A stretch of DNA of 64,000 nt from Thiobacillus denitrificans (GTDB lineage Bacteria; Pseudomonadota; Gammaproteobacteria; Burkholderiales; Thiobacillaceae): NCBI GenBank assembly GCA_002424845.1, contig DILD01000028.1, forward strand, positions 23,403 to 87,402. The letters run 5' to 3'. The notes beneath the pieces are model-generated. The model did no database searches. It saw only the letters and a program-made list of their open reading frames with translations, and was not told the DNA's origin. Below, piece by piece: positions 1-9,801 of the stretch. The position numbers and the translations under genes are program-made. Within the stretch, counting starts at the first letter, position 1, and every line of letters starts with the position of its first letter.

Positions 1-39
1 CGATTATCATTCGAAATCCTCCCGTTGTTTTGATCGACC

Positions 40-1083
40 ATGCGTCCCTCCCATATAGAAATCATTCTCGACCGTGAATTTGAAAGCGCTGCCGATGGCC
101 ACCATACGCCGGTCATGCTGTGGGGGCCGCCGGGCGTAGGCAAGTCGCAGATCGTTGCCAAGATCGCGCAGCAACGCAGCGTGCCACTGATCGACATCCG
201 TCTGTCGCAAATGGAGCCGACCGATCTGCGCGGCATCCCCTTTCGAAACGGCCAATTGGTCGAATGGTCGATTCCGTCTGTGCTGCCCGATGCCGAGCGC
301 CACGGCCCGGCTGGCATCCTGTTTCTGGATGAGATCACTTCGGCGCCGCCGAGCGTATCGGCCGCCGCTTATCAACTGATCCTGGATCGCCGGCTTGGCG
401 AGTACAAAGTGCCTGACGACTGGGTGATTTTTGCAGCGGGCAACCGCCAGGGCGACCGGGGGGTGACCTATGCGATGCCGGCACCGCTGGCCAATCGCTT
501 TACCCACTATGAGGTTGAGGTCAATCTGGACGATTGGGTGGACTGGGCGAACAGCGAGGAGATCGATCCGCGCGTGATCGCTTTTCTGCGTTTTCGCCCC
601 GATCTCTTGTTCAGCTTCGACCCCGCGCACACGCCGATTGCCTTCCCCAGTCCGCGTTCATGGGAATATGCCCATCGTGCGTTACAGAAATTCGACCAGA
701 CCGATCTGCTGGCCGATGCGTTGGTGGCCTGCGTGGGCCAGTCGGCCGGGCTGGAGCTGAAAACCTTTGTCGACAACATGGCGCAGATGCCCGACATCGA
801 CGCCATCATCGCCGGCAAAGTAGCTGAGGTGCCGGAAGGGATCGATCTTCAGTATGGCGTGGCCGCTGCACTGGTGCGTAAAGCCATGCAGGCAGCCGAT
901 AATGGCGATCCAGCTATGGTCTACAGCAACATCCTCAAATATGCACAGCGGTTTCCACAGCGTGAAATGGGTGTGATGCTGGTGTCCGATCTGCACCGTG
1001 CGGTGGGTCGCCCGCTGTTCGCCGTGCCAGCATTTGCCGAGTGGGCCAACAGCATTACCGATCTCGTTCTATACGAGCATTAA
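40..1083 (+). CDS. MoxR-type AAA+ ATPase
   Basis: A 347-residue cytoplasmic AAA+ ATPase. Walker A (GPPGVGKS) lies near residue 30, Walker B (ILFLDEIT) near residue 95, and a sensor-1 type FAAGNRQGD near residue 130. The helical lid region follows to the C-terminus. MoxR ATPases usually work with a VWA-domain partner to remodel or metallate a client protein. Here the next gene, 7 bases downstream, encodes exactly such a partner, so the two probably form a complex. The client is unknown. The ATG at 40 gives a normal N-terminus. The window begins only 39 bases upstream, so an earlier gene in the operon cannot be excluded. Confidence 0.88.
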   Translation: MRPSHIEIILDREFESAADGHHTPVMLWGPPGVGKSQIVAKIAQQRSVPLIDIRLSQMEPTDLRGIPFRNGQLVEWSIPSVLPDAERHGPAGILFLDEITSAPPSVSAAAYQLILDRRLGEYKVPDDWVIFAAGNRQGDRGVTYAMPAPLANRFTHYEVEVNLDDWVDWANSEEIDPRVIAFLRFRPDLLFSFDPAHTPIAFPSPRSWEYAHRALQKFDQTDLLADALVACVGQSAGLELKTFVDNMAQMPDIDAIIAGKVAEVPEGIDLQYGVAAALVRKAMQAADNGDPAMVYSNILKYAQRFPQREMGVMLVSDLHRAVGRPLFAVPAFAEWANSITDLVLYEH

Positions 1084-1090
1084 TCGATTT

Positions 1091-2347
1091 ATGGCCGACC
1101 AGCCTGACGCCGCACTGCAGCCGATTCTGACCAAACTCGCCGCAGCGCGTACCCGCCTCATCATGGAGCGCCCCTTTCTCGGCGCACTGGTGATGCACCT
1201 GCCGTTGAAGCCCGGCGGCGACTGGTGCACCACCACCGGCACCGACGCGCAGGCCTTCTATTTCAATCCAAAATTCGTCGAAAATCTCTCGCTGGCGCAG
1301 ACGCAGTTCGTGCTGGCGCACGAAGCGATGCATTGCGCGATGGGGCATCCCCACCGCCGCAACCATCGGGTGAAACGACGCTGGGACGTGGCCTGTGATC
1401 ACGCGGTCAACCTGATCCTGATCGAGGAAGGCCTGAAGCCCCCGTTGCATGGCATTCTTGCCGACCAGAACTTCATGACGCTGTCTGCCGAGGAAATCTA
1501 CCCGCTGATTCCCGAGGACACTCCGGAAGAGTCCTTCGACCAGCACCTGTTCGACAATGACAATGAATCGGGTGCCAGCCCCGACGAGAACGAGCGCCAG
1601 GACGATCCGGATGCCGGCGACTCGGGCGGCCAGGGCAAGGAAGGCCAGAGCCAGGCCGAGGAGCAGCAGGGCAGCGGCAGCCAGGCTTCGCAAAAGCCGA
1701 ACGAACTGTCGCCCAGCGAGCGCGAGGAACTCGCCGAACAATGGAAGAACCGTCTTGCTGCCGCGGCGCAGGCCGCGCGCCAAGCCGGCAAGCTGTCGCA
1801 GTCGATGATGCGCTGGGTCGACAGCCTGCTGGCACCCAGCCTGCCGTGGCGTGCGTTGCTGGCGCGGTTCTTCGCAGTCAACCAGCGTGACGATTATTCG
1901 TGGCGCCGCCCGTCGCGGCGCGAAGGCGATGCGCTGCTGCCGCGCCTGTCGAGCGAGGGCATCGAGGTGGTGGCGGCAATCGATACCAGCGGCTCGATCA
2001 GCGACGACGAACTGCGCGAATTCGTCACCGAACTTGATGCATTGAAAGGCCAGGTGCGCGCCCGGGTCACCCTGCTGGCCTGCGACAACCACGTTGCCGA
2101 AGCAGCGCCATGGGAGTTCGAGCCGTGGGATGCCATGCAGCTGCCGGCCGAGATATCGGGCGGTGGCGGCACCGATTTCCGCCCGGTGTTCGACTGGGTC
2201 GAACATGAAAACCGCAGCCCCAATATGCTGGTGTATTTCACCGATGCCGAGGGCGACTTCCCCAAGGTGCCGCCGAATTATCCGGTGATCTGGCTGGTCA
2301 AGGGCAAGGGTGCGGTGCCTTGGGGCGAGCGGGTACAGCTAAATTGA
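1091..2347 (+). CDS. Metallopeptidase-like / VWA domain protein, partner of MoxR ATPase
   Basis: A 418-residue protein with two parts. The N-terminal DUF2201-type putative metallopeptidase domain carries an HEAMH motif (HExxH, residues 77-81). The C-terminal von Willebrand A-like domain has a complete MIDAS pattern: DTSGS near residue 298, then GGTD and FTDAEGD. A low-complexity Asp/Glu/Gln/Ser-rich linker (about residues 150-215) separates them. The start is placed at ATG 1091, just after the ATPase stop. The frame stays open further upstream, but that part lies inside the ATPase gene and looks unlike protein. The family is recurrently paired with MoxR ATPases. Whether the HExxH site is catalytic is not known. 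Confidence 0.85.
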   Translation: MADQPDAALQPILTKLAAARTRLIMERPFLGALVMHLPLKPGGDWCTTTGTDAQAFYFNPKFVENLSLAQTQFVLAHEAMHCAMGHPHRRNHRVKRRWDVACDHAVNLILIEEGLKPPLHGILADQNFMTLSAEEIYPLIPEDTPEESFDQHLFDNDNESGASPDENERQDDPDAGDSGGQGKEGQSQAEEQQGSGSQASQKPNELSPSEREELAEQWKNRLAAAAQAARQAGKLSQSMMRWVDSLLAPSLPWRALLARFFAVNQRDDYSWRRPSRREGDALLPRLSSEGIEVVAAIDTSGSISDDELREFVTELDALKGQVRARVTLLACDNHVAEAAPWEFEPWDAMQLPAEISGGGGTDFRPVFDWVEHENRSPNMLVYFTDAEGDFPKVPPNYPVIWLVKGKGAVPWGERVQLN

Positions 2348-2352
2348 GCACA

Positions 2353-3213
2353 ATGGATCAATTCAAATCGACGCCCACCCATCCCAGCAGGGTGCGTGGT
2401 TTCTTATTCGAGCAACTCGACATCCGCGGGGCCTGGGTGCAGCTGGGCGATGCCTGGGGGGCGATGACGGCGGGGCGCGATTATCCCGACCCGGCTGCCG
2501 AACTTCTGGGGCAGTTGGCCGTTGTTACCACATTGATTACCGCCAATCTCAAACAGCCGGGGCGGCTTACATTCCAGTTGCGGGGAGAAGGCGCCGTTTC
2601 ATTGCTGGTGATGGATTGTGACGAGCAATTGCGATTGCGGGGCATGGTACGCACGGTTCCTGAACTTGCGGCGGGCAGCTTGCCGACTCTGCTTGGAGGG
2701 GGGGCGATGACCATGACGCTTGATGTTGCGGGCATGCGCCAGCCCTACCAGAGCCATGTGCCGCTTCAGGGCGAGACCCTGGCCGCGGTTTTCGAACACT
2801 ATCTGGAGCAGTCCGAGCAGACGCCGACCCGCTTGTGGCTGGTAGCCAACCACGAAACTGCGGCAGGGCTTTTCCTGCAGGCGCTCCCAGGCGCAAGCCT
2901 GCGCGATGCCGATGGCTGGAACCGATTACAAATCCTGGCCGATACCGTTCAGGCGGATGAATTGCTTGGACTTGGTGCGATCAAGTTGATAGAGCGATTG
3001 TTTCCTGAAGAGGATGTGCGTGTGTATGACCCACGTCCCGTGAATTATCACTGCCCGTACGATCCAGCCAAAATTCATGCCATGCTGCGTAGCGTCGGAA
3101 AAACCGAATGCGAGAGCATCATTGCCGATCAGGGCGAAATTCGGGTGCATGACGAGATTTGCAATCATGAATATGTGCTGGATGGCGCTGCTGTTTCCGC
3201 CTTGTTTGCATAG
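2353..3213 (+). CDS. hslO: Hsp33-family redox chaperone with degenerate zinc centre
   Basis: A 286-residue Hsp33 (HslO) homologue with the family's normal length and domain order: N-terminal chaperone core, linker, then a short C-terminal redox domain. In E. coli Hsp33 four cysteines (CxC and CxxC) bind zinc and switch the chaperone on under oxidative stress. Here the two sites read C234-P-Y236 and D267-E-I-C270, so one cysteine of each pair is lost, and an extra Cys lies at 253. Zinc binding and redox switching may therefore differ or be absent. The gene starts 5 bases after the VWA gene, implying co-transcription. ATG 2353 is chosen because the protein aligns from there. The open frame continues upstream into the previous gene. 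Confidence 0.85.
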   Translation: MDQFKSTPTHPSRVRGFLFEQLDIRGAWVQLGDAWGAMTAGRDYPDPAAELLGQLAVVTTLITANLKQPGRLTFQLRGEGAVSLLVMDCDEQLRLRGMVRTVPELAAGSLPTLLGGGAMTMTLDVAGMRQPYQSHVPLQGETLAAVFEHYLEQSEQTPTRLWLVANHETAAGLFLQALPGASLRDADGWNRLQILADTVQADELLGLGAIKLIERLFPEEDVRVYDPRPVNYHCPYDPAKIHAMLRSVGKTECESIIADQGEIRVHDEICNHEYVLDGAAVSALFA

Positions 3214-3501
3214 CGGACTTGAAACATAGACCAGGCGGCTGTCTTTTATGGTTTTCGTTTTGATTTATAAAGAAAAATTTTTCAGTTTAATTGTTCGCTC
3301 CACATTTTGAAAGCGCTGGCGGGACAACAAGATACACGCGATTTGTTGTGATTTAGAGACACCCTGCGTCTGTAAAATCAATTTTTTAGTGGATTGTGGT
3401 TTTCTTTTGCCGATTTGCTAGAATCCGCGCGTCGGCTGGATCTCAAAAGTCCCGGACCGATTTATGGTGTGGGTTTTTATTTTCGTATAAAGGGAAATCA
3501 A

Positions 3502-3771
3502 ATGAAATATTCCGTCCTCCTGGCTGCTCTGCTGGCTGTTTCCATGACCGCTTGCGGCCAAAAAGAAGAAGCTGCCGCGCCTGCTGGCGAAGCTGCTGTC
3601 CAAGCCGGCGAAGCTGCTGTCCAAGCTGGCGAAGCTGCTGTCCAAGCTGGCGAAGCTGCTGCTGATGCTGCTGACGCTGCTGCTCCCGCTGCTGACGCTG
3701 CCGCCGCCGCCGCTGGCGAAGCGGCAACTGCTGCTGGCGCCGCTGCTGACGCTGCTGCTCCTGCCCAGTAA
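3502..3771 (+). CDS. Small alanine-rich lipoprotein with internal heptad repeats
   Basis: An 89-residue predicted lipoprotein. The N-terminus is a short signal peptide with the lipobox MTAC at Cys17. The mature part is almost only Ala, Gly, Glu, Asp, Val and Gln, including three to four copies of GEAAVQA encoded by a 21-bp tandem repeat. It is probably helical and anchored in the envelope. No enzymatic motif is visible and I do not recognise a named family. A good ribosome site (AAAGGG) precedes ATG 3502. It is monocistronic: 288 bases of AT-rich DNA lie upstream and a strong terminator follows directly. A TAGAAT at 3419-3424 may be a -10 box, but I see no convincing -35. Confidence 0.75.
   Translation: MKYSVLLAALLAVSMTACGQKEEAAAPAGEAAVQAGEAAVQAGEAAVQAGEAAADAADAAAPAADAAAAAAGEAATAAGAAADAAAPAQ
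3586..3660 (+). repeat. 21-bp in-frame tandem repeat in the lipoprotein gene
   Basis: The 12-mer GGCGAAGCTGCT recurs at 3586, 3607, 3628 and 3649, exactly 21 bases apart, making three full units and a partial fourth. The copies differ only at a third-position C/T. Each unit encodes GEAAVQA. The period is a multiple of three, so copy-number change would lengthen or shorten the protein without breaking its frame. Confidence 0.9.
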
Positions 3772-3790
3772 TTCCAGGGTAAGGAACGAG

Positions 3791-3817
3791 AAAACCGGCC
3801 TTCGGGCCGGTTTTTTT
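3791..3817 (+). terminator. Rho-independent terminator of the lipoprotein gene
   Basis: A 10-bp perfect stem (AAAACCGGCC / GGCCGGTTTT) closes on a TTCG tetraloop and runs into a seven-T tract. It begins 20 bases after the lipoprotein stop. The A-run on the left arm means it could also stop transcription coming from the minus-strand aminotransferase gene. Confidence 0.9.
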
Positions 3818-3847
3818 CCGCCTGCGTTTTTTGCTGAGTGACGCCCG

Positions 3848-5017
3848 TTATTTACCCAAAAATCCATCCAGCCGGGCAATGGCCTCAATCAGCCGTGTGA
3901 GCGGCTGGGTGTAGGCGATGCGCAGATAGCGTTGTGGCTGATGCTGGCCAAAATCAAGGCCAGGCGTCACGGCCACGCCGACTTGCTCCAGCAGGGCTTG
4001 CGCGAATTGGAAGCTGTCGCCGGTGTGCGCACTGCAATCGGCGTACACATAAAATGCCCCCTGTGGTTGCGTGGGTATGACGAAGCCGCGTTCGCGCAGC
4101 GCAGGCAGCAGATAATCGCGGCGGTCGCGCAGTTCGGCCTTGCGGATTTCGAGTTCAGCCAGTGTGGCGGGAGAGAACGCCGCCAGCGCCGCGTGCTGCG
4201 CCGGCGTGGGAGCCGCCAGAAACAGGTTTTGCGCCAGCCGCTCCAGATCGGCCATGGCCCAGTCCGGCGCGACGAGCCAGCCTAGTCGCCAGCCCGTCAT
4301 CTGGAAGTATTTGGAAAAGCTGTTGATGACGAATACATCATTCCAGCGCGCGGCGCTGTGTTCGCTACCATCGTAGGTGAGTGCCAGATAGATCTCATCG
4401 ACAATCAGGGCTACGCCGCGTGTGGCGCACCACGCATGGATGCGTGCCAGTTCATGTGCCTCGATCACGGTGCCGGTTGGATTGGAAGGGCTGGCGATCA
4501 GCACGGCGCGGGTGGCAGGGCTGGCGTAACGCTCGATCAACTCCAGCGTGAGTTGGAAGCCGCTGGCGGCGTTGACCGGCACGCTGACTGCGCGGGCCTC
4601 GCAGAAACGTACAAAATGCCGGTTGCAGGGGTAACCGGGATCGGCCACCAAGACTTCATCATCAGGGCCGGCTAACAGGCCCAGTGCCAGCAGTAGCGCG
4701 CCCGATGCGCCGGGCGTGACAATGACGCGTCTGGGCTCGACCGTGGCTTGCCAGCGTGTTGTATAAAAAACGGCAATGGCTTCACGCAGGGCTGGCAGGC
4801 CAAGCGCGCTGGTGTAATGCGTGTGGCCGGCACGCAACGCGGCAACGCCGGCCTCGACGATGGGCGCAGGTGAGGCGAAATCGGGTTCGCCGATTTCGAG
4901 ATGGATGATGTCGCGTCCGGCAGCTTCCAGCGTCTGCGCACGCGCCAGGATATCCATCACATGGAACGGCGCGATGCCGGCCATTCGGGCTGCAGTGTAT
5001 GGCTTAAGCGTGCGCAT
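3848..5017 (-). CDS. PLP-dependent class I aminotransferase
   Basis: A 389-residue fold-type I aminotransferase of the aspartate aminotransferase superfamily. Visible motifs are the N-terminal LEIGEPDF, the ASPSNPTGT segment (Asn contacting the PLP ring), a VDEIY motif, and the PLP-lysine motif NSFSKYFQMTGWRLGW near residue 235. The family transfers amino groups between amino acids and 2-oxo acids. The exact substrate cannot be read from the sequence, and AspC-like or aromatic/alanine preferences are all possible. The gene overlaps the end of mtfA by 14 bases, suggesting coupled expression in the rmuC-mtfA-aminotransferase run. Confidence 0.9.
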   Translation of the reverse strand: MRTLKPYTAARMAGIAPFHVMDILARAQTLEAAGRDIIHLEIGEPDFASPAPIVEAGVAALRAGHTHYTSALGLPALREAIAVFYTTRWQATVEPRRVIVTPGASGALLLALGLLAGPDDEVLVADPGYPCNRHFVRFCEARAVSVPVNAASGFQLTLELIERYASPATRAVLIASPSNPTGTVIEAHELARIHAWCATRGVALIVDEIYLALTYDGSEHSAARWNDVFVINSFSKYFQMTGWRLGWLVAPDWAMADLERLAQNLFLAAPTPAQHAALAAFSPATLAELEIRKAELRDRRDYLLPALRERGFVIPTQPQGAFYVYADCSAHTGDSFQFAQALLEQVGVAVTPGLDFGQHQPQRYLRIAYTQPLTRLIEAIARLDGFLGK

Positions 5018-5783
5018 GGGCTTTTAGTCGCCCCAACGGGTGCTGACGATAGAACCGCTGCAGCTGCCTGTAAACGGCGGGATACTCCATGTGGAGAATA
5101 TGGGGTGTCTCGAAGAACACTTCGGTCAGCACGGCAAAGAACTCCGCAGGGTTGGCGGTCGCGTAGGGGTCGATGGCTGTGTCCTCACCTGCATCGACAC
5201 GTCTGCACAAGTTCTCATAGGCTGAATTGAAGTCGTGTGCCCAACTGGCAGCATCCATGTCGCGATGAAGTGGCGGAAACCCGTTTGCGTCACCGTTCAG
5301 CATGTCGAGCTTGTGGGAAAACTCATGCAGCACGACGTTAAAGCCATCAGCCTTACCGCTTGCGACTACATCTGCAATCGACAGCACCAGGGGACCGCCA
5401 TGCCATGACTCGCCTGTCAGGATATCGCGCGAGTGATGCACGACGCCGGCTTCGTCCATTTCCTCGTGCTGACGCAGAAACTCATCGGGATAGAGGATGA
5501 TTTCGCTCCAGCCGTGGTAGCTGTCTTCGGAAAGATTGAGCGTCAACAGGCAGGCCTGCAGGGCAATGAGGTGCTGGATGGTTTCATTGACATCGGCACC
5601 ACCGGCAGCAGAAAACGCTTTGTCATGGATCAGCAGACTCGCCTGTTCCCTGAGCCGTGCCTGTTCTTCGGGCGAGAGTCCTTGCAGGATGGGCAGATCG
5701 GCAACAGTTGTTGTAAACGCGGCATGTGGGATGAGGTGTCGTTCGAGAATGCGTTTACGACGCCAGCGGTGGAACCAGTTCAT
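5004..5783 (-). CDS. mtfA: MtfA-family zinc peptidase (M90)
   Basis: A 259-residue homologue of MtfA, a soluble zinc-dependent aminopeptidase. It has the expected HEFSHKLD motif (HExxH) near residue 148 and the downstream NPAEFFAVLTEVFFE segment that supplies further active-site residues. In E. coli MtfA binds the repressor Mlc and so affects ptsG. No PTS gene is in this window, so that role is not implied here. Length and N-terminus (ATG 5783, basic WFHRWRRKRIL) match the family. It lies 7 bases downstream of rmuC and overlaps the aminotransferase gene. Confidence 0.87.
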   Translation of the reverse strand: MNWFHRWRRKRILERHLIPHAAFTTTVADLPILQGLSPEEQARLREQASLLIHDKAFSAAGGADVNETIQHLIALQACLLTLNLSEDSYHGWSEIILYPDEFLRQHEEMDEAGVVHHSRDILTGESWHGGPLVLSIADVVASGKADGFNVVLHEFSHKLDMLNGDANGFPPLHRDMDAASWAHDFNSAYENLCRRVDAGEDTAIDPYATANPAEFFAVLTEVFFETPHILHMEYPAVYRQLQRFYRQHPLGRLKAHAHA

Positions 5784-5790
5784 GTCGGAA

Positions 5791-7083
5791 TCATTCGTCG
5801 GTGTCGAGCAGACGCGTACTGGTTAGCTCGGGATGTTCGAGCTCGACCCGCTCGATCTGCTGGAAGCGGCGGCTGATCTTGTCGCTGGATATGCGCACCT
5901 CGCCCACATCCTTGCTGGCCTGCTCGATGTGGCTGGCGAGTTTTTTCATGCGATCGTCGAAGCGCGCGAAATCCTTCGCCAGCTTGCCGAGTTCGTCCTT
6001 GATCACGTGCGCCATGCGTCGCGTTTCGGAATCGCGGATCACTGCGCGAGCGGTGTTCAGCACGGCCATTAGCGTGGTGGGCGAGGTGAGCCAGACGCGC
6101 TTCTTCTGCGCGTGCTCGACGAGATCCGGGTGGTAAGCGTGGATTTCCGCGAACACGGCTTCGGCTGGCAGGAACATCACTGCGCCGTCCGAGGTTTCGC
6201 CTGCGACGATGTATTTGGCGGCGATGTCATCGACGTGTTTTTTGACGTCGGCTTTGAACTGCCGCTTGGCCGCATCGCGCTCGGCCGCCGGCAGGCTGTC
6301 GTCGAACATGCGGCTGTAGTTTTCCAGCGGGAACTTGGAATCGACGCACACGGTGCCGGTCGGCTCAGGCAGGATCAGCACGCAGTCGGCGCGCGCGCCG
6401 CTTTTCAGGGTGTGCTGGAAGGCGTAGGCATCGGGCGGCAGGCTGTTCCGCACTAGGGCTTCCAGCTGAACCTCGCCGAATGCGCCGCGCGAGCGCTTGT
6501 CGCCCAATATCTCCTGCAGCGACACGACGTTGGACGCCAGTCCCTCGATCTTCTTCTGTGCCTCGTCGATCACCGCCAGCCGAGACATCACCGAGGTAAA
6601 GGTCTCGTTGGTTTTTTTGAAGCCTTCGTCGAGCCGCTCGGCGACCTTGCCGGAGATTTCGTTGAGCCGGCCATCGACTGTTTGCGACAGCTGCTGTACG
6701 CGCTCGTTGAAGTGGGTGGTCATGCCTTTCAGCGTGTCCTGTAGCAGGCTCTGCTCGGCGCGCCCCTGCTCGATCAGTTTTTCCAGCATGGCAGTCTGAA
6801 ACTGGCCGAACTGGCCGGTGACGGTTTCGCGCGTTTCAGCCAGCCGTTCGGTCTGCGCGACCTGTAGAGCAGAGAGTTGGGCCTGCATACGGTCGGACTG
6901 CAGCGACAATCCTGCGTGCAAATCGGTCAGCACGGCACGGTGATGGGTTTCCATGTCCTGCACCAGCAGTGAGGGCAGCTTGGTTTGCTCCCGACGCAGC
7001 GCGCCGAGCCGTAGTAGCAGCAAGGCAACCAGAAGGATGAGGACGGCAAGGCCGGTGAGGAGGCCGATTTCGATGGAAGACAT
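5791..7083 (-). CDS. rmuC: RmuC-family DNA recombination protein
   Basis: A 430-residue RmuC homologue. An N-terminal membrane segment (about residues 7-25) is followed by a long coiled coil (about 30-190). The conserved nuclease-like RmuC core comes next, with the family segments DKRSRGAFGEVQLE and VDSKFPLENY near residues 196 and 248. RmuC limits DNA inversions and rearrangements at inverted repeats in E. coli, and its fold resembles restriction endonucleases. It is the first gene of the minus-strand run rmuC-mtfA-aminotransferase and is transcribed divergently from the glycine-rich gene at 7154. Confidence 0.9.
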   Translation of the reverse strand: MSSIEIGLLTGLAVLILLVALLLLRLGALRREQTKLPSLLVQDMETHHRAVLTDLHAGLSLQSDRMQAQLSALQVAQTERLAETRETVTGQFGQFQTAMLEKLIEQGRAEQSLLQDTLKGMTTHFNERVQQLSQTVDGRLNEISGKVAERLDEGFKKTNETFTSVMSRLAVIDEAQKKIEGLASNVVSLQEILGDKRSRGAFGEVQLEALVRNSLPPDAYAFQHTLKSGARADCVLILPEPTGTVCVDSKFPLENYSRMFDDSLPAAERDAAKRQFKADVKKHVDDIAAKYIVAGETSDGAVMFLPAEAVFAEIHAYHPDLVEHAQKKRVWLTSPTTLMAVLNTARAVIRDSETRRMAHVIKDELGKLAKDFARFDDRMKKLASHIEQASKDVGEVRISSDKISRRFQQIERVELEHPELTSTRLLDTDE

Positions 7084-7153
7084 GGGTGGATTATACGGCG
7101 GTGTCTAAAAAGCTTGGCGCAGCACAGGCTGCCGTTCGTAGGGGAATATCGTT

Positions 7154-7828
7154 ATGCTTGCGACGAAAAAGGGGGATAAGGTGAGGCTGTTCATCTGGGC
7201 TGTTTTTCTCGCGGTAACGGCGTTTATTGTCCAACATTACTGGCGCAAGCTGGCGTTGCAACACCGGCTGGACGCGATCCGTGCGTTTCCTTTCCCGCAA
7301 TCAGTGAGAATGAAATTCCGTGATGTGCGCCCCGATCTGGATTCGGCGCAGGAGCAGCGGGTATTCGAGGGCTTGCGCGACTATTTCACTATGTGCGCGC
7401 AAGCGCAGGGACGCTTTGTTTCGATGCCGTCGCAGGTTGCGGACGATGCCTGGCATGCGTTTATCCTGCACACGCGCTACTACCAGGATTTCTGCAACAA
7501 GGCGTTCGGTCGTTTTCTACATCACACTCCCGCCGAGGCCATGAGTTCACAGACACAGGCGACCGAAGGTATCCGGCGCGCCTGGCGGCTGGCTTGTGCG
7601 CTGGAGAAAATCAACCCAAAGCAGCCGGAGCGGTTGCCGCGTTTATTTGCACTGGACGGTGCGCTGAATATCCTGAATGGCTTTCACTATGACACGCGAT
7701 GCACGCCAGGGTCGGGAAGCTACTGTGCCAGCCATATCGGCTGTGGTTCGGGCTGTGGCGGTGGAAGTGTGTCGGGTAGTACGGATGGCAGTTGCGGGGG
7801 AGGCGGCTGCGGTGGGGGAGGCGATTAG
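7154..7828 (+). CDS. Membrane-anchored glycine/cysteine-rich protein with a GRDP-like (DUF1399) segment
   Basis: A 224-residue protein of unknown function. One transmembrane helix (about residues 11-28) is followed by a soluble region containing DDAWHAFILHT (W100-H101) and QDFC, then FLHHTP. This resembles the D-x-x-W-H-x-x-I-L-x-T...Y...F-C pattern of plant glycine-rich-domain proteins (PF07173/DUF1399) and their bacterial relatives. From about residue 184 the tail is almost only Gly, Ser and Cys, with six cysteines. The tail could bind metal or form disulphides. It is a single gene between divergent rmuC and convergent typA. ATG 7154 is preceded by GGGGAA. The family assignment is from motif memory. 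Confidence 0.6.
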   Translation: MLATKKGDKVRLFIWAVFLAVTAFIVQHYWRKLALQHRLDAIRAFPFPQSVRMKFRDVRPDLDSAQEQRVFEGLRDYFTMCAQAQGRFVSMPSQVADDAWHAFILHTRYYQDFCNKAFGRFLHHTPAEAMSSQTQATEGIRRAWRLACALEKINPKQPERLPRLFALDGALNILNGFHYDTRCTPGSGSYCASHIGCGSGCGGGSVSGSTDGSCGGGGCGGGGD

Positions 7829-7877
7829 GCCGGTTTCCCGGAAACGTGTGGAAGGGTCTTCGGGGCGTCGTATACAT

Positions 7878-7902
7878 AAAAAACCCGGCTCACGCCGGGT
7901 TT
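7878..7902 (-). terminator. Terminator between typA and the glycine-rich gene
   Basis: A 9-bp perfect stem (AAACCCGGC / GCCGGGTTT) with a four-base loop is flanked by an A-run at 7878-7883. On the minus strand this reads as a stem followed by a T tract, so it best serves typA. The short T tract on the plus strand may also give weaker termination of the convergent gene ending at 7828. Confidence 0.8.
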
Positions 7903-7915
7903 GAATGTTGCAGGC

Positions 7916-9748
<1,833 letters not shown>

Positions 9749-9801
9749 GATGGAGGCCGGATTGCGGGAAACCCAGCATTATAACAGGGTTTTCTGACTA
9801 T

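Noticed and set aside
3586..3660. CRISPR-like array
   Set aside because: The repeats are 21 bp, contiguous, without spacers, and in frame within a lipoprotein gene.
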